A DNA stretch of 5,862 nucleotides from JBGOUV01 sp041477815 (GTDB taxonomy: Bacteria; Acidobacteriota; Terriglobia; Bryobacterales; JACQDG01): NCBI GenBank assembly GCA_041477815.1, contig JBGOUV010000413.1:1-5862 (forward strand), written 5' to 3'. Shown here piece after piece: positions 5,761-5,862 of the stretch; within the stretch, counting starts at the first letter, position 1; the number at the start of each line of letters is the position of its first letter. A program made the translations under genes and the position numbers. The notes beneath the pieces were generated by a model. It was not told where the DNA came from. It saw nothing but the letters and a program-made list of their open reading frames with translations, and made no database searches.

Positions 5761-5772
5761 AGTAGTGTCAAA

Positions 5773-5822
5773 CCTCGATAGAAATGTCCCCTGTTTCGCC
5801 TCAGTAGAAATGTCCCCTTTTT
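5773..5822. repeat. Two 24-bp direct repeats (21 of 24 identical), period 26
   Basis: Units at 5773-5796 and 5799-5822 share CCTCnnTAGAAATGTCCCCTnTTT, with a perfect 14-bp core (5779-5792 and 5805-5818) and a 2-bp gap. The 26-bp period is about two and a half helical turns. Repeats of this sort at an element end are likely transposase-binding sites. Confidence 0.8.
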
Positions 5823-5862
5823 TGCAAGTGCTCTGGCGCCGCGAAGCCAGGGATGGGGTGCA

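Larger units (their letters stand above)
5743..5862. mobile_element. Probable end of a second insertion sequence (partial, extends beyond window)
   Basis: No gene is visible here. The segment carries GTGTCAA at 5742-5748 and 5765-5771, then two 24-bp direct repeats containing TAGAAATGTCCCCT. Tandem short repeats next to a 5'-TG end are typical of IS21-family termini, where the transposase binds. The start may be the TG at 5743 or the one at 5766. GTAGTGTC at 5762-5769 is the reverse complement of GACACTAC at 74-81 near the left IS end, which would suit related elements facing each other, though eight bases is weak. No transposase is visible; it would lie beyond 5862. Confidence 0.45.

Noticed and set aside
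4833..5762. Plus-strand open frame of 309 codons opposite the ParB-like gene
   Set aside because: Ser/Arg/Ala-rich with no domain. The minus strand has a good ribosome-binding site and clear ParB and HTH motifs.
5833..5850. CTGGC/GCCAG inverted repeat at the right edge
   Set aside because: A five-base stem with an eight-base loop in GC-rich DNA is too weak to call; it may simply be part of the IS leader.
1..5862. CRISPR array, tRNA or rRNA genes, replication origin
   Set aside because: No regularly spaced repeats beyond the two copies at 5773-5822, no cloverleaf-type sequence recognised, and no DnaA-box cluster seen on reading.

Overview
The window is GC-rich, with GTG starts and closely packed genes. 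Its families are secreted CBM9-like proteins, PF04909-type amidohydrolases, a two-domain esterase-like alpha/beta hydrolase and remnants of insertion sequences (IS). This mix recalls soil Acidobacteriota of the Solibacter/Bryobacter kind or Planctomycetes. The taxonomic guess rests only on gene style and is weak.

Layout. (a) Bases 1-82 look like the terminus of an IS that has cut into a leftward gene for a secreted CBM9-like protein (78-596, minus), which now ends in a three-residue tail. (b) A 72-bp divergent spacer follows, with a consensus TATAAT facing the CBM9 gene. (c) A tight rightward operon (669-4237) holds an exported amidohydrolase with intact metal ligands, a second amidohydrolase-fold protein overlapping it by 4 bp that has lost all the metal ligands, and, 3 bp later, a secreted 644-residue tandem alpha/beta hydrolase. 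The first domain of that hydrolase has a Ser-Asp-His triad; the second has lost its nucleophile. (d) A small nucleotidyltransferase-like protein (4268-4900) follows after 30 bp, possibly from its own leaderless promoter. (e) Facing it is a ParB-type DNA-binding protein (4943-5707, minus), whose C-terminus looks like the tail of an MT-A70 adenine methyltransferase without its catalytic DPPW part. A perfect 20-bp palindrome lies inside this gene. (f) From about 5743 to the right edge there is no gene, only IS-end-like direct repeats, so the segment appears to lie between two mobile elements.

How it may work together. The 669-4237 operon looks like an extracytoplasmic hydrolytic pathway: an esterase step plus a TIM-barrel lactonase, hydrolase or decarboxylase step on a plant- or sugar-derived compound. 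The divergent CBM9-like protein may have bound carbohydrate before it was disrupted. The substrate cannot be read from sequence. The recurring feature is an active copy paired with a catalytically dead copy: between adjacent genes (amidohydrolases) and within one chain (alpha/beta hydrolase). Downstream, the nucleotidyltransferase-like and ParB/MT-A70-like proteins also carry altered or lost catalytic motifs, which suggests an accessory region of repurposed or decaying enzymes.
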